This document shows positions 15,810 through 24,144 of a DNA stretch of 64,000 nucleotides, in pieces. Source of the stretch: Chromatocurvus sp964613795 (GTDB lineage Bacteria; Pseudomonadota; Gammaproteobacteria; Pseudomonadales; Halieaceae); contig CAZTJR010000004.1 in assembly GCA_964613795.1 (NCBI GenBank), positions 62,001 through 126,000 of the forward strand, written 5' to 3'. Under the pieces are notes generated by a model. The model ran no database searches. It saw only the letters and a list, made by a program, of their open reading frames with translations, and was not told where the DNA came from. A program made the position numbers and the translations under genes. Within the stretch, counting starts at the first letter, position 1. Each line of letters opens with the position of its first letter.

Positions 15810-16550
15810 ATGCAAAAGCCCAGCACTATGATGACAACGACCGGAAGACCTGCGCTGCCATCTTTTTACTGGGCCATCCTTGCAGGACTCCTGCTGCCTG
15901 TCGCCGCCACCATCGCGGCGGACGACAGCCGGCAGGCGCTGGACGACATACGGGCGACCGCGGAGGCCTTCGTGCTGAAACGATTGGGTGGCAATGCCAA
16001 CGGCACGACCGCGTCCGCGGGTGGCCTGGATCCGCGCCTGCGGCTGGCGCAATGCCAGAAACCGCTGGTCGCCTTTGCCGTTGCCGGCGACCGACTCAAA
16101 GGCAACACCAGCGTCGGCGTCCAGTGCCCGGGCAGCTGGCGACTGTATGTCCCGGTCAAGGTGGAAACCCTGCGCCCAGTTTTGGCACTCCGGCACTCCC
16201 TCGACCGCGGCAAGATCCTGGGACCGGATGACCTGGAATTCGTCACCGTCGACACGGGCAGACTGATAAGAGGTTATTATGCCGAACTCGACAGCGTTGC
16301 CGGGCACACGCTCAAACGCTCCGCCGCCGCCGGCACCATCCTCACCCACGCCCTGGTGCAGGAACCACCCGTAATACAGCGCGGGCAGCGTGTGTCTCTG
16401 GTGTCGAGCGGCAGCGGTATCGCGGTCCAGGCGCCCGGGGAGGCACTGGCCGACGCCAAGATCGGCGACCGGCTGCACGTCAGAAACCTGTCGTCGGGCA
16501 AGACCGTGCAGGGCATTGCGCGCTCTTCAGGTACCGTTGAGGTGTTTTAA
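15810..16550 (+). CDS. flgA: Flagellar P-ring assembly chaperone FlgA
   Basis: FlgA acts in the periplasm to assemble FlgI. Seen: a signal peptide (FYWAILAGLLLPVAATIAA), then an N-terminal domain with conserved cysteines (RLAQCQKPL, SVGVQCPGSW) and a C-terminal SAF domain with DLEFVTVDTGRLIRGYY, LVQEPPVIQRGQRVSLVSSG and the GKTVQGIARSSGTVEVF end. The 246-residue length is usual. It diverges from flgB and precedes flgM, as in Pseudomonas. Confidence 0.95.
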   Translation: MQKPSTMMTTTGRPALPSFYWAILAGLLLPVAATIAADDSRQALDDIRATAEAFVLKRLGGNANGTTASAGGLDPRLRLAQCQKPLVAFAVAGDRLKGNTSVGVQCPGSWRLYVPVKVETLRPVLALRHSLDRGKILGPDDLEFVTVDTGRLIRGYYAELDSVAGHTLKRSAAAGTILTHALVQEPPVIQRGQRVSLVSSGSGIAVQAPGEALADAKIGDRLHVRNLSSGKTVQGIARSSGTVEVF

Positions 16551-16584
16551 GCAACTGTTGAGCCCGCGTTGGCCAGCGGCGCAC

Positions 16585-16611
16585 TAAAGTTTGCCGCATA
16601 ACCGCCGCTAC
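16585..16611 (+). promoter_or_regulatory. Sigma-28 (FliA) promoter of flgM
   Basis: TAAAGTTT (16585-16592), an 11-nt spacer, then GCCGCTAC (16604-16611). The -35 is perfect and the -10 differs from GCCGATAA at two positions. The spacing and the CCGCTAC core are identical to the fliC promoter. Transcribing the anti-sigma gene from a sigma-28 promoter closes the known FlgM feedback loop. Confidence 0.9.
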
Positions 16612-16646
16612 CTTATATTGGAATAACTTGAAGTGGAGCAAACGTG

Positions 16647-16934
16647 ATGTCAGACAGCATCAATGGCCTGGGCAAGCCGATTGGCCCGCCCCTCTCGCGT
16701 GGCAGCGGCACGCCAGAGACGGCCAGCCCGCGCACGTCGTCGACGTCCACCGGCGATGATTCTGTCAATCTCACCGATACAGCCCGCCAGCTCCAGAACC
16801 TGGTGCGGGCAACCAGCGCTGAAGAGACAGTGAACGCCGATCAGGTCAGCGCCGTGCGCCAGGCACTCGCCGATGGGCAATATTCAATAGACAGCCGCCA
16901 GATCGCCGAGCGGCTGCTGCAGTTCGACAGTTGA
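16647..16934 (+). CDS. flgM: Anti-sigma-28 factor FlgM
   Basis: FlgM holds sigma-28 inactive until the hook is complete and it is exported. Seen: a disordered Ser/Thr/Gly/Pro-rich N-terminal half and the sigma-binding C-terminal half (DSVNLTDTARQLQNL to VSAVRQALADGQYSIDSRQI and AERLLQF). At 95 residues it is typical. A GTG three bases earlier is possible, but the ATG has the better spacing to GGAG. It overlaps or abuts flgN. Confidence 0.94.
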   Translation: MSDSINGLGKPIGPPLSRGSGTPETASPRTSSTSTGDDSVNLTDTARQLQNLVRATSAEETVNADQVSAVRQALADGQYSIDSRQIAERLLQFDS

Positions 16935-16951
16935 TCAGCGGAGTCGCCAAC

Positions 16952-17440
16952 GTGCTGCAAAGCCCAGGCCGATTCGCCACCGCTCTCAGCGATATTCTGC
17001 GGGGCCAGCGCGACTGCGCGACCCAATTACTGCAGATTCTGGACAGCGAGCGCGTGGCGCTGGATGATGGCGACCTCGCGGGCATGGATACGGCAGCTGC
17101 CGACAAAACCGCCGCGCTTGCCAGCATGGAGCAGCTCAAAAGTCGCGAGGACCAGCTGCTCGCAGAAACACCCTTTCGCGGCAGCGAGTCGCCGGTTGAG
17201 CAGGCGCTGGCATGGTGCGACGAATCCGGTGCGCTACGCGCCGCGCGCGAGGACGTCGCCGAGCTGATGGTCGAGTGCGATCGCAGCAACCGCCGCAACG
17301 GCTTGCTGGTGCAACAGCGCCTGAATTACGTCAGGCGCGCCATCGATATACTGCATGCAGCCCACGCGGAAACCATGGTCTACGGGCCGGATGGCATAAC
17401 GCGCAATGGCGGCTCCTCACGTCTTCTCGCCGAGGGCTGA
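16952..17440 (+). CDS. flgN: FlgN family export chaperone
   Basis: FlgN is the cytoplasmic chaperone for the junction proteins FlgK and FlgL. Seen: an all-helical protein with a FlgN-like centre (LLQILDSERVALDDGDLAGM) and a C-terminal NRRNGLLVQQRLNYVRRAID. The frame could start at a TTG (16931) overlapping the flgM stop, but a GTG at 16952 has CGGAG at good distance, so I prefer it. Placement directly after flgM is the standard arrangement. Confidence 0.88.
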   Translation: MLQSPGRFATALSDILRGQRDCATQLLQILDSERVALDDGDLAGMDTAAADKTAALASMEQLKSREDQLLAETPFRGSESPVEQALAWCDESGALRAAREDVAELMVECDRSNRRNGLLVQQRLNYVRRAIDILHAAHAETMVYGPDGITRNGGSSRLLAEG

Positions 17441-17503
17441 TCCACGCCCGCCGGATCAGATCGGGCGTGCGCATGCACAGGGCGCCAAAGGAAAGGATAC
17501 GTT

Positions 17504-18199
17504 TTGGACGATACCGGCATCTCCGATCAGCAGCAGATCGCCATACTGATCAGCAACGTTCAGCGCCATCAATTCCCAGTTCGTCTGCTCGCAACAAGCG
17601 CCAGCGCCCCGGAGCCATCGCAGCTGCTGGCGGGTGACCCACAGCGCGGCGAGCTCATTTTCGACGCACCACGCGATCTCGACAGCGGACGCTATGCCCC
17701 CGGCAGCACCATGACGGTAATGACATCGTGTAACGGCGCCGAGTTGCGCTTCGATACGGCAGTAATCGATACAGAATCCTTCGAGGGCTATCCGGCCCTG
17801 CGCACCCGCTGGCCCGACAGCGTGATTTCCCGCCAGCGTCGCAAAGCCTTCAGGGTCAGGATCGGTGAGGACAGAAGCAGCCGACTGGAGCTCTTCGATG
17901 ACGCCGGCAATCGCATACGCGGGAGACTGATCGACCTGTCTATGACCGGCTTTGGCGCGCTGATTGATCGCACGGCGCCCCTGCGTGCCGGCGAAGAGCT
18001 TGACAGTTCGCTGGAAATTGTCGGGGTGTCACTGGCTACCACCATCTACCTGAGCGATCTGCGCATCCCCGATCACGGACGCTTCATGCGCATCGGTGCG
18101 GCATTCACCGAACTCACGCCGCAGCAGCAGTCACAGCTGGAAAAGCTGATACGCGCACTGGAGAGGCACGCCATCCGCGCCGAGATGGCACGCAGCTAA
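17504..18199 (+). CDS. ycgR: YcgR-type flagellar brake, PilZ domain
   Basis: YcgR proteins bind c-di-GMP and slow or bias the flagellar motor. Seen: an N-terminal YcgR-type beta domain (about residues 10-100), then a PilZ domain with the linker RxxxR (RKAFR, 113-117) and the second motif DLSMTG (144-149), both needed for c-di-GMP binding. The start is a TTG preceded by GGAAAGGA. It lies 63 nt after flgN on the same strand, so it may be co-transcribed from the flgM promoter, and is followed by two diguanylate cyclase genes. Confidence 0.9.
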   Translation: MDDTGISDQQQIAILISNVQRHQFPVRLLATSASAPEPSQLLAGDPQRGELIFDAPRDLDSGRYAPGSTMTVMTSCNGAELRFDTAVIDTESFEGYPALRTRWPDSVISRQRRKAFRVRIGEDRSSRLELFDDAGNRIRGRLIDLSMTGFGALIDRTAPLRAGEELDSSLEIVGVSLATTIYLSDLRIPDHGRFMRIGAAFTELTPQQQSQLEKLIRALERHAIRAEMARS

Positions 18200-18237
18200 G
18201 GGCTTATGCAGGGCCGCCCTGTCGCGCCGGCACGACA

Positions 18238-19311
18238 TCAGAACAGCTCTATTCTCCCCGGGGGATTGATTGCGTCGCTCAACTCCCCCCGTGCCACGAG
18301 ATCCTCGTACATCACCGTGCAATTGCGACCGTGTTTCTTGGCGTAATACAGCGCCTCATCGGCCTTGCCCAGCAACGAAGCCGCAGACAGCGCACTCCTC
18401 ACCTCGACGGCTCCACAGCTCAAGGTGACCCGCTCGCCCTGCGGGAAATAATGGGCGTGGATCGCCATTCGGAAGCGTTCGAGGGCGGCCATGGCCTCTG
18501 CAGGACTGGCGTTTTCCATAATGACGACAAACTCCTCACCACCGAAACGGAACAGCAGATCCGACTCGCGAAAGGTCTGCTCCATGATCCGCGAGAACAG
18601 CAGCAGGATTTCATCGCCATACAGATGACCGTGGGCATCATTGAAGCGCTTGAAGTGGTCGATATCCAGAATAGCGAGCCAATGCCGCAGCTGGCGGGTA
18701 TCAGCGCCTCGGCGCAGCGAATCCAGCGCCACCGAGGACTTCTCGCTGCCAATGACATCCATCGCGCGGTGAATGCAATCATCAAAATACCGGCGATTGA
18801 GCAGGCCCGTCAGCGGGTCGCGCTGTGATTCATCAATGAAGGAGCGGAAGTTGAAGTAAATGGACTTGAATGCGCGGAACGCCGCCAGGCTATCGCTGCT
18901 CACCGAGCTCGGATACTGAGCGATCAGGCTTATGTTATTACCGCGCTTATTCTGTCGACTGAATGCCGCCATCTGGCGATCCATGCCTGTGGCAACCTGA
19001 GCGCCCCCGGGGGAGCGCCGCGCCAGCTCAAGCAGCGAACGCTGCTGATTGGTCAACGCATCCTGCTGCCAGTCGCTCTGATAGCTGCGGGACGCCCGGT
19101 CCCAGCATCGCTTCAGACGCGTTTCCCTGCCGCTGGCCGTGAAGAAATAAATCAAGACGTAATCAAAGGGTAGCAGGCGGCAGGCGCCATCCAGGAAAAT
19201 GCGGTCCAGCTGCTTGATATCGCAAGTAGAGGAAAGCTTTACGGTGTAATCCAGAATGCGGCCGTCAGCTTCCTGCAAGCTTGCGTGGGGCGTACCGTCT
19301 GACACCTGCAT
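18238..19311 (-). CDS. Diguanylate cyclase (GGDEF)
   Basis: This cytoplasmic enzyme makes c-di-GMP from two GTP. The N-terminal ~160 residues form a poorly recognised, possibly GAF-like region with no transmembrane segment. The GGDEF domain starts at RDPLTGLLNRRYFDD; it has the active site GGEEF at 257-261 and the inhibitory I-site RESD at 248-251, five residues ahead. An extra segment of about 20 residues (around 189-210) lies between the first helix and the WLAILDIDHFKRFND strand. It converges on ycgR, 38 nt away. Confidence 0.92.
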   Translation of the reverse strand: MQVSDGTPHASLQEADGRILDYTVKLSSTCDIKQLDRIFLDGACRLLPFDYVLIYFFTASGRETRLKRCWDRASRSYQSDWQQDALTNQQRSLLELARRSPGGAQVATGMDRQMAAFSRQNKRGNNISLIAQYPSSVSSDSLAAFRAFKSIYFNFRSFIDESQRDPLTGLLNRRYFDDCIHRAMDVIGSEKSSVALDSLRRGADTRQLRHWLAILDIDHFKRFNDAHGHLYGDEILLLFSRIMEQTFRESDLLFRFGGEEFVVIMENASPAEAMAALERFRMAIHAHYFPQGERVTLSCGAVEVRSALSAASLLGKADEALYYAKKHGRNCTVMYEDLVARGELSDAINPPGRIELF

Positions 19312-19594
19312 GAACAGAACCGCGCGCTGAGTTACAGAAGACGCCTGAAGGTAACAGGTCGCTCCGGGGCTTTCAATTTGGAGTCGATAAACTACCCTGG
19401 CCCGCCACAGGCATCTGCATGGGATATTTTTTTCGAAGTAGTGGATAATTTAGCGGTCAGATAAATCCACACGTGCGTGAGCCGCCCCCGCAGGCGGCAC
19501 ATCGCAAGGCATGAGTGCATCATACGGCTGTCGCGGGCGCAGCCAATAACGGCCTATCAGTGAACACTGATCGAGACCAGGGGAAGCATCCACC

Positions 19595-20683
19595 GTGCTA
19601 TTCAGCAGGCGCAGAAAACCAACTGATCTCAGCGGCCTGAGGGTCGGCGCGCAGCTGGACGCCAGCCTGGCGCGGGAAGCCATGTACCGCCAGCTCAGTG
19701 AGGATTTTCTGGGATGGCTGAAAGATTTCGCGCTTGATGAAGAAGACATCGATAGCGCCAGCTTCTACGCGGCGCTCGAGATGTTACGCGGGCGCCTGCA
19801 CGAGCTGAATGACAGTACCCGCGCGCAGCCGAGCGACAGGTACACGGCATTCATTCCCGCTTTTATCGCACGACAGCATCGCCACATCGAAGAGCGCGAC
19901 ACAGAGCTGCGCGATATTGTCCGGGTTTTGACCCGCGCTGTTGTCGATATGAACACACGCAACGATACCTACCATTCCAGCTTGAGCGAGCAGATCGAGA
20001 ACATGACAGCGCTGAGTCGTCTCGAGGACATTCGCAAACTGCGATCGGGACTGATTGCGGCGCTCACGCAGCTGCGCGAGCTTGAGGAACGAAAGCAGGC
20101 CGCCGAATCGAGCAGCATCCAGGCACTGGCCAACCAGGTTGCCTCGCTGCAAACCGAGCTCGAGCTCGCGCAGGAGGAATCGCGCCGCGACGGGCTGACC
20201 GGTATCTACAACCGGCGCGCCTTCGACGCTTTTATCGCTCGCCAGCTGGATGCCAATGGATGGCGCCGAAGCCGCGTCGCGCTGCTGATGCTCGACCTGG
20301 ACAATTTCAAGGCAATCAACGACCAGTTTGGCCACCTTCTGGGCGATAGGGTCCTGCTGGCGCTGATCGAGATCTGCCGCAGCGTGATACGCAGTGAAGA
20401 CTTTTTGGCGCGCGTCGGCGGCGACGAGTTTGCCATCGTCTTCCCCGGGGCCTCTGCGCGTATTGCAAGCCGCAAAGGAAATGAGATCTGCAGAATCCTG
20501 GAGTCGCAGGTGTTCACAGTGGAAGAAACGCGGGAACGTCCTGAAACGAGCCTTTCCCTGAGCGTCAGCATCGGCGTGACGGCCTGCAAAGCCGGCGACA
20601 GCGCCGCAAGCCTGCTGAAAAGGGTCGATCTGGCGCTGTACGAGGCTAAGCGGGCGGGGAAAAACCGCGTGCGCTCTGCCTGA
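19595..20683 (+). CDS. Diguanylate cyclase (GGDEF) with helical N-terminal region
   Basis: Seen: about 195 residues of helical, coiled-coil-rich sequence with no membrane segment, ending in a heptad-like stretch (LANQVASLQTELELAQEESR). This leads into a GGDEF domain (RDGLTGIYNRRAFDAF). The active site is GGDEF at 275-279 and the I-site RSED at 266-269, so it is predicted to be active and product-inhibited. The coiled coil probably carries a dimerisation signal. It diverges from the other cyclase across a 283-nt gap where no clear promoter was found. Confidence 0.93.
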   Translation: MLFSRRRKPTDLSGLRVGAQLDASLAREAMYRQLSEDFLGWLKDFALDEEDIDSASFYAALEMLRGRLHELNDSTRAQPSDRYTAFIPAFIARQHRHIEERDTELRDIVRVLTRAVVDMNTRNDTYHSSLSEQIENMTALSRLEDIRKLRSGLIAALTQLRELEERKQAAESSSIQALANQVASLQTELELAQEESRRDGLTGIYNRRAFDAFIARQLDANGWRRSRVALLMLDLDNFKAINDQFGHLLGDRVLLALIEICRSVIRSEDFLARVGGDEFAIVFPGASARIASRKGNEICRILESQVFTVEETRERPETSLSLSVSIGVTACKAGDSAASLLKRVDLALYEAKRAGKNRVRSA

Positions 20684-20731
20684 TGGTATCCCGCTGCGGC
20701 CAGGTCCCGGTGGGAGCTGACCGCAGAGACG

Positions 20732-21432
20732 CTAAAACGGGATCAGCGTATAGCCCTCGCTTTGCAGCTGTACATGGGCGGACATGGCAGAGAGCGCCAT
20801 GCTGACGGTGGAACTCAGCTCGTCCCCACCAAAGCCGCGCGCAGCCGCCGTCTGACCACAGAGATAGATGGTCACGCCCGCGTCGGCGAGGCCCGCGAGC
20901 AGCCCCGTATTCGGGTTGTCCACCCCGTAGCGCTTGCGGTAGGCAGCGTCCGTCAGCAGGTCCTTGATGGCCGCACCGTGAACAATCAACGCCATTTCCA
21001 GGCTATCGGAGGGCGTCCCTGCCCGGGCCTGCATATTGAGGAAACGGGCGACGGAGTCGATGCCCCGGTTGATCTCATCAACCGATCCCGACGTGGAGGC
21101 GAGGTCCTTTCTCACTTTATAGCTGCNNNNNNNNNNNNNNNNNNNNNNNNNNNNNNNNNNNNNNNNNNNNNNNNNNNNNNNNNNNNNNNNNNNNNNNNNN
21201 NNNNNNNNNNNNNNNNNNNNNNNNNNATCTCATCAACCGATCCCGACGTGGAGGCGAGGTCCTTTCTCACTTTATAGCTGCGGTCATTGGCGAGGGCAAA
21301 GGCGCCCTCTTCCACAGGGAACACCGGCCCGTAGCCCTTCACGGCAGGACCGGTTTCAGCGCCGGGAGGATAGTCGGCGGCGGCGAGAAACACCGAGAAA
21401 CAAAAACAGCAAAGGGCAATAATTGAGCGCAC
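20732..21432 (-). CDS. Exported DsrE-like protein (interrupted by a scaffold gap)
   Basis: Joining the parts across the gap and removing the duplicated 55 nt gives one protein: a signal peptide (RSIIALCCFCFSVFLAAADY), a linker, then a DsrE/DsrF-like fold with a conserved cysteine in VTIYLCGQTAAARG near the C-terminus. DsrE-like proteins carry or transfer sulfur. The cysteine and the tsdA gene 77 nt downstream suggest a periplasmic sulfur role, which is inferred. The intact product should be about 180 residues. Confidence 0.75.
21072..21281. repeat. 55-nt direct repeat flanking a 100-N scaffold gap (assembly artefact)
   Basis: Bases 21072-21126 are repeated exactly at 21227-21281, separated by exactly 100 N (21127-21226). 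The repeat is coding sequence of the DsrE-like gene, and reading straight through one copy restores an intact protein. An exact 55-nt overlap with a nominal gap is what two unmerged contig ends look like, so the duplication and the gap are almost certainly not real. Confidence 0.92.
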
Positions 21433-21509
21433 GGGACACCATCCAGAATAACGAGTTGACTGAAGAACCGATCATCGCAGACCCGGGCCCCGGAAAACAG
21501 CCCGTCAGC

Positions 21510-22610
21510 TCAGCGCGCGAAATTGCGGGGGCGCAGCACCGGGGGCTTCAGGAAGGGTTTTTCGCCGGTATTGTCGTGCTGTCCGAGCACTCGCCCGCCG
21601 ACGTTGGTGCCGTACAACGAGTGGCGATGAAAATTCTCGTAGCGCTGGCGCGTCTCTTCGGCGCTTCCGGTGTAGCGTGGATCCTGCGGGCGCTCATGGG
21701 AATTGACGAATAGCGCCACGTCCCAGGCCTCCTGCGGCGACAGACTGCCAGCCTGCCCAAACGGCATGTTCAGGTGGATAAAGGCGGCGGCAGTGAAAAT
21801 GCGACTCATGCCCGAACCCCAGTTGTAGGCATTATCGCCCCAGAGCGCGGGCATCAAGGGCGCACCCTCATGCTGCAGTCCCTCGCCATTGACGCCATGG
21901 CAGGCGGCGCATTGCCTGCGATAAAGCGCCTCACCCCGCTCGCGGCTGGTGCCGGAGGGGATGCTCGTACCCAGGTGGCGGTAACCGCGACCGTAAACAT
22001 TCCCCTCGTACACCGGTGCGCCGGTTGCCAGCCAGCGATGATAGGCCACCAGCGCGACCATATCGTCACTGCCATAGGCCGGCGGTTGACCGTTCATTGA
22101 ATAGGCAAAACAGCCGGCGATGCGCTCTTCCAGGGAGTTTACCTGCTGGTTCTTGCCGCGAAAGTCGGGAAAGGTAGTGGCGGCAGGCCACACGGGGCCA
22201 GACCATGCACGCCGTCCCTCGCCCGGGTGGCAGCTTTTGCAGTTCATGTCATTGAACACGTAGGTCCCACGAAACTGCTGTGTGTTCATGAAAATGTCGC
22301 GCCCCCGCAGAATCACCGCTTTCAGACCGGGATGGATGGTCTTGCTTTTCTGCAGTGACGTCAGCGTCGGCGGTGTATGCTGATACTGTCCCGGCTCCGG
22401 CGCAGGCGCCCCTGGCGGCGGCGGGGCCTCTCCGGCAAGGACAGATGCCGCCAGCAACAACAGCAGCGACGCGAGCCTCGGTCCCCGTCCGGGCCCGGCC
22501 TGCAGGCCGGGCCGCCCTCGAGAAGCCCAAGCGCTTCGACGCCAGGACCCGGGGCGTCTGTCCACCGCAGGCAGTGGCACTCTCTGGCGCGCAGACCGGG
22601 CATCAGTCAT
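21510..22610 (-). CDS. tsdA: TsdA-type dihaem thiosulfate dehydrogenase
   Basis: TsdA is a periplasmic dihaem cytochrome c that oxidises thiosulfate to tetrathionate or runs in reverse. Seen: two haem sites, CKSCH at 124-128 and CAACH at 234-238, and the family signature VNSLEERIAGCFAYSMNG. That signature holds Cys167, the unusual axial ligand of haem 1 in TsdA. A hydrophobic export signal (ASLLLLLAASVLAGEA) follows a very long, Arg-rich n-region of about 45 residues, so the ATG at 22610, directly after the SDR stop, may not be the true start. No clear ATG or GTG lies closer to the signal. Confidence 0.85.
   Translation of the reverse strand: MTDARSARQRVPLPAVDRRPGSWRRSAWASRGRPGLQAGPGRGPRLASLLLLLAASVLAGEAPPPPGAPAPEPGQYQHTPPTLTSLQKSKTIHPGLKAVILRGRDIFMNTQQFRGTYVFNDMNCKSCHPGEGRRAWSGPVWPAATTFPDFRGKNQQVNSLEERIAGCFAYSMNGQPPAYGSDDMVALVAYHRWLATGAPVYEGNVYGRGYRHLGTSIPSGTSRERGEALYRRQCAACHGVNGEGLQHEGAPLMPALWGDNAYNWGSGMSRIFTAAAFIHLNMPFGQAGSLSPQEAWDVALFVNSHERPQDPRYTGSAEETRQRYENFHRHSLYGTNVGGRVLGQHDNTGEKPFLKPPVLRPRNFAR
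22492..22513. repeat. 22-bp perfect palindrome inside the tsdA leader
   Basis: GGCCCGGCCTGCAGGCCGGGCC is a perfect palindrome with no unpaired loop, centred on a PstI-like CTGCAG. It falls in the Arg/Gly/Pro-rich segment before the TsdA signal peptide, about 100 nt after the SDR stop. It could be an attenuating hairpin or operator between the SDR and tsdA. Confidence 0.6.
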
Positions 22611-23390
22611 TCATCGCAGCTCCAGCAAACCGCCATCCACAGGAAGAATCTGCCCGGTCATCCAGGCCGAGCGCGCTGTCCCCAGGAAATGCACCACCTC
22701 GGCGATCTCCGGGGACTCCCCCCAGCGCCCGATCGGGTAGCGGGCAATCACCCCCTGCAGCAATTCATCGAAGTGCGCGTCGTCCCGCGCGCGGGCACGA
22801 AACTGTGATTCGGACAGGGGTGTCCGCACCGCGCCCGGCGCCACCGCATTGGCACGCACACCGCGGTCGGCGTAATCCGCCGCAATCTGTCGTGTCAGCG
22901 CCGCAATCGCGCCCTTGGCGGCGGAGTAGGCGGCAACGCCACGCATGCCGGCCAGCGCCACCGTTGACGCCGAAAACACAAGCGCGCCCTGATCGCTTTC
23001 CATCAGGTAGGGCAGCGTTGCCCGTGCTGTGAGAAAGGCACCCGTCGCGTTGACGGTCATGGCCCGATTCCAGTCCTCCAGCGACAGCGACAGAATGTCG
23101 CCCTCCACCATGATCCCGGCGTTGGCGGCCACAATATCGATGCGCCCGGTACTATCGACGACGGCGTTGACCAGCTGTGCCACGGAGTCTTCATCGGCAA
23201 TATCGACCTCGACCGCAAAGGCCGCCAGGCCGGCATCCCGAAGGGCCCCGGCGGTGGCGCCGGCAGATGCCGGGTCGATGTCGGCGCAGGCAACGCTGGC
23301 GCCGTCTGCGGCAAAACGATCGGCGATGGCGCGGCCAATACCTGAGCCCGCGCCGGTCACCAGCACCGTTCTCCCGCGCAGGTCGCTCAC
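22611..23390 (-). CDS. Short-chain dehydrogenase/reductase
   Basis: This is a classical SDR of 259 residues that uses NAD(P) to oxidise or reduce an unknown alcohol or ketone. Seen: the cofactor motif TGAGSGIG at 12-19, NAG at 90-92, the catalytic Ser in SASTVAL, and YSAAK with the catalytic Tyr and Lys. The Asp in CADIDP after the second strand favours NAD(H). It overlaps the upstream GST by 4 nt, so the two are probably one transcript with tsdA. Confidence 0.9.
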   Translation of the reverse strand: MSDLRGRTVLVTGAGSGIGRAIADRFAADGASVACADIDPASAGATAGALRDAGLAAFAVEVDIADEDSVAQLVNAVVDSTGRIDIVAANAGIMVEGDILSLSLEDWNRAMTVNATGAFLTARATLPYLMESDQGALVFSASTVALAGMRGVAAYSAAKGAIAALTRQIAADYADRGVRANAVAPGAVRTPLSESQFRARARDDAHFDELLQGVIARYPIGRWGESPEIAEVVHFLGTARSAWMTGQILPVDGGLLELR

Positions 23391-24082
23391 AGCGCAGGAT
23401 CTGCCGCAAACAACTGCGGGTACATGAAGCGCATGGCCTCCTCGTCCATCTCTGTCTTGAAATCGTGCCGGTTCGGCAGATCCCTGGCACGCTTTGCCGC
23501 TGGCCGCGCATCGATTTCCCGCATGAAGCGGTCCAGGTTGGGGTAGCTTGCCATAATGTCATCGTCTGCCAGCATGTAGGTCAGACGATCCCCCCAGCCC
23601 CAGACCGCCATATCCACAAGCGTATAGCGGTCACCCAGCATATAGCGGCTGCGCGCCAGCCGGTCATCGATAATCTGCCAATGGCGCCGGGCCTCGAAGT
23701 CGTAGCGTTTTATAGCGTAAGGAACAGTGTCCGGGGCGAACTTGCGAAAATGCACCGCCTGTCCGGAGAAAGGCCCCAACCCGGAGGCGACGAACATCAG
23801 CCAGGACAGCAACTGGCCGCGTGCACCCGGCGCCTCCGCCGGCAGGAACTGGCCGGTCTTCTCGGCGAGGTAAAGCAGAATCGCGTTGCTGTCGAACACC
23901 GGGTGTCCATCATCGATGATGGCCGGCACCTTGGAATTAGGGTTGATCACCTTGAAGGTCGACGTGTGCTGATCGCCACGCTTGCCATCGATGGGAATAG
24001 CCTCGTAGGCCAGGCCCGACTCTTCCAGAAAAAGCGCCACCTTCATGGGGTTGGGCGCAGCACTGTAAAAAAATTTCAGCAT
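23387..24082 (-). CDS. Glutathione S-transferase family protein
   Basis: This is a cytosolic GST of 231 residues. The N-terminal thioredoxin-like domain has YSAAPNPMKVALFLEESGL, then NPNSKVPAII and DSNAILLYLAEK, the glutathione gamma-glutamyl binding turn. The C-terminal helical domain contains the family N-capping stretch YTLVDMAVWGW. The Ser/Pro-containing start resembles the YfcG/Nu-class. Substrate unknown. It is coupled to the SDR downstream by a 4-nt overlap. Confidence 0.9.
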   Translation of the reverse strand: MLKFFYSAAPNPMKVALFLEESGLAYEAIPIDGKRGDQHTSTFKVINPNSKVPAIIDDGHPVFDSNAILLYLAEKTGQFLPAEAPGARGQLLSWLMFVASGLGPFSGQAVHFRKFAPDTVPYAIKRYDFEARRHWQIIDDRLARSRYMLGDRYTLVDMAVWGWGDRLTYMLADDDIMASYPNLDRFMREIDARPAAKRARDLPNRHDFKTEMDEEAMRFMYPQLFAADPAL

Positions 24083-24144
24083 TCCCTGCTCCTGGTTGTA
24101 TTTGCGTCGTGGGTTTATGGGTCGGACGGCAGGACCGGGCCGGT

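Noticed and set aside
19523..19549. Possible sigma-28 promoter upstream of the second diguanylate cyclase (GCCAATAA as -10)
   Set aside because: The -10 looks good, but the -35 at the right spacing (TACGGCTG) matches only 4 of 8 positions.
21072..21281. Direct repeat considered as a transposon target or gene duplication
   Set aside because: The repeat is exact, 55 nt long and separated only by 100 N; an assembly overlap explains it fully.
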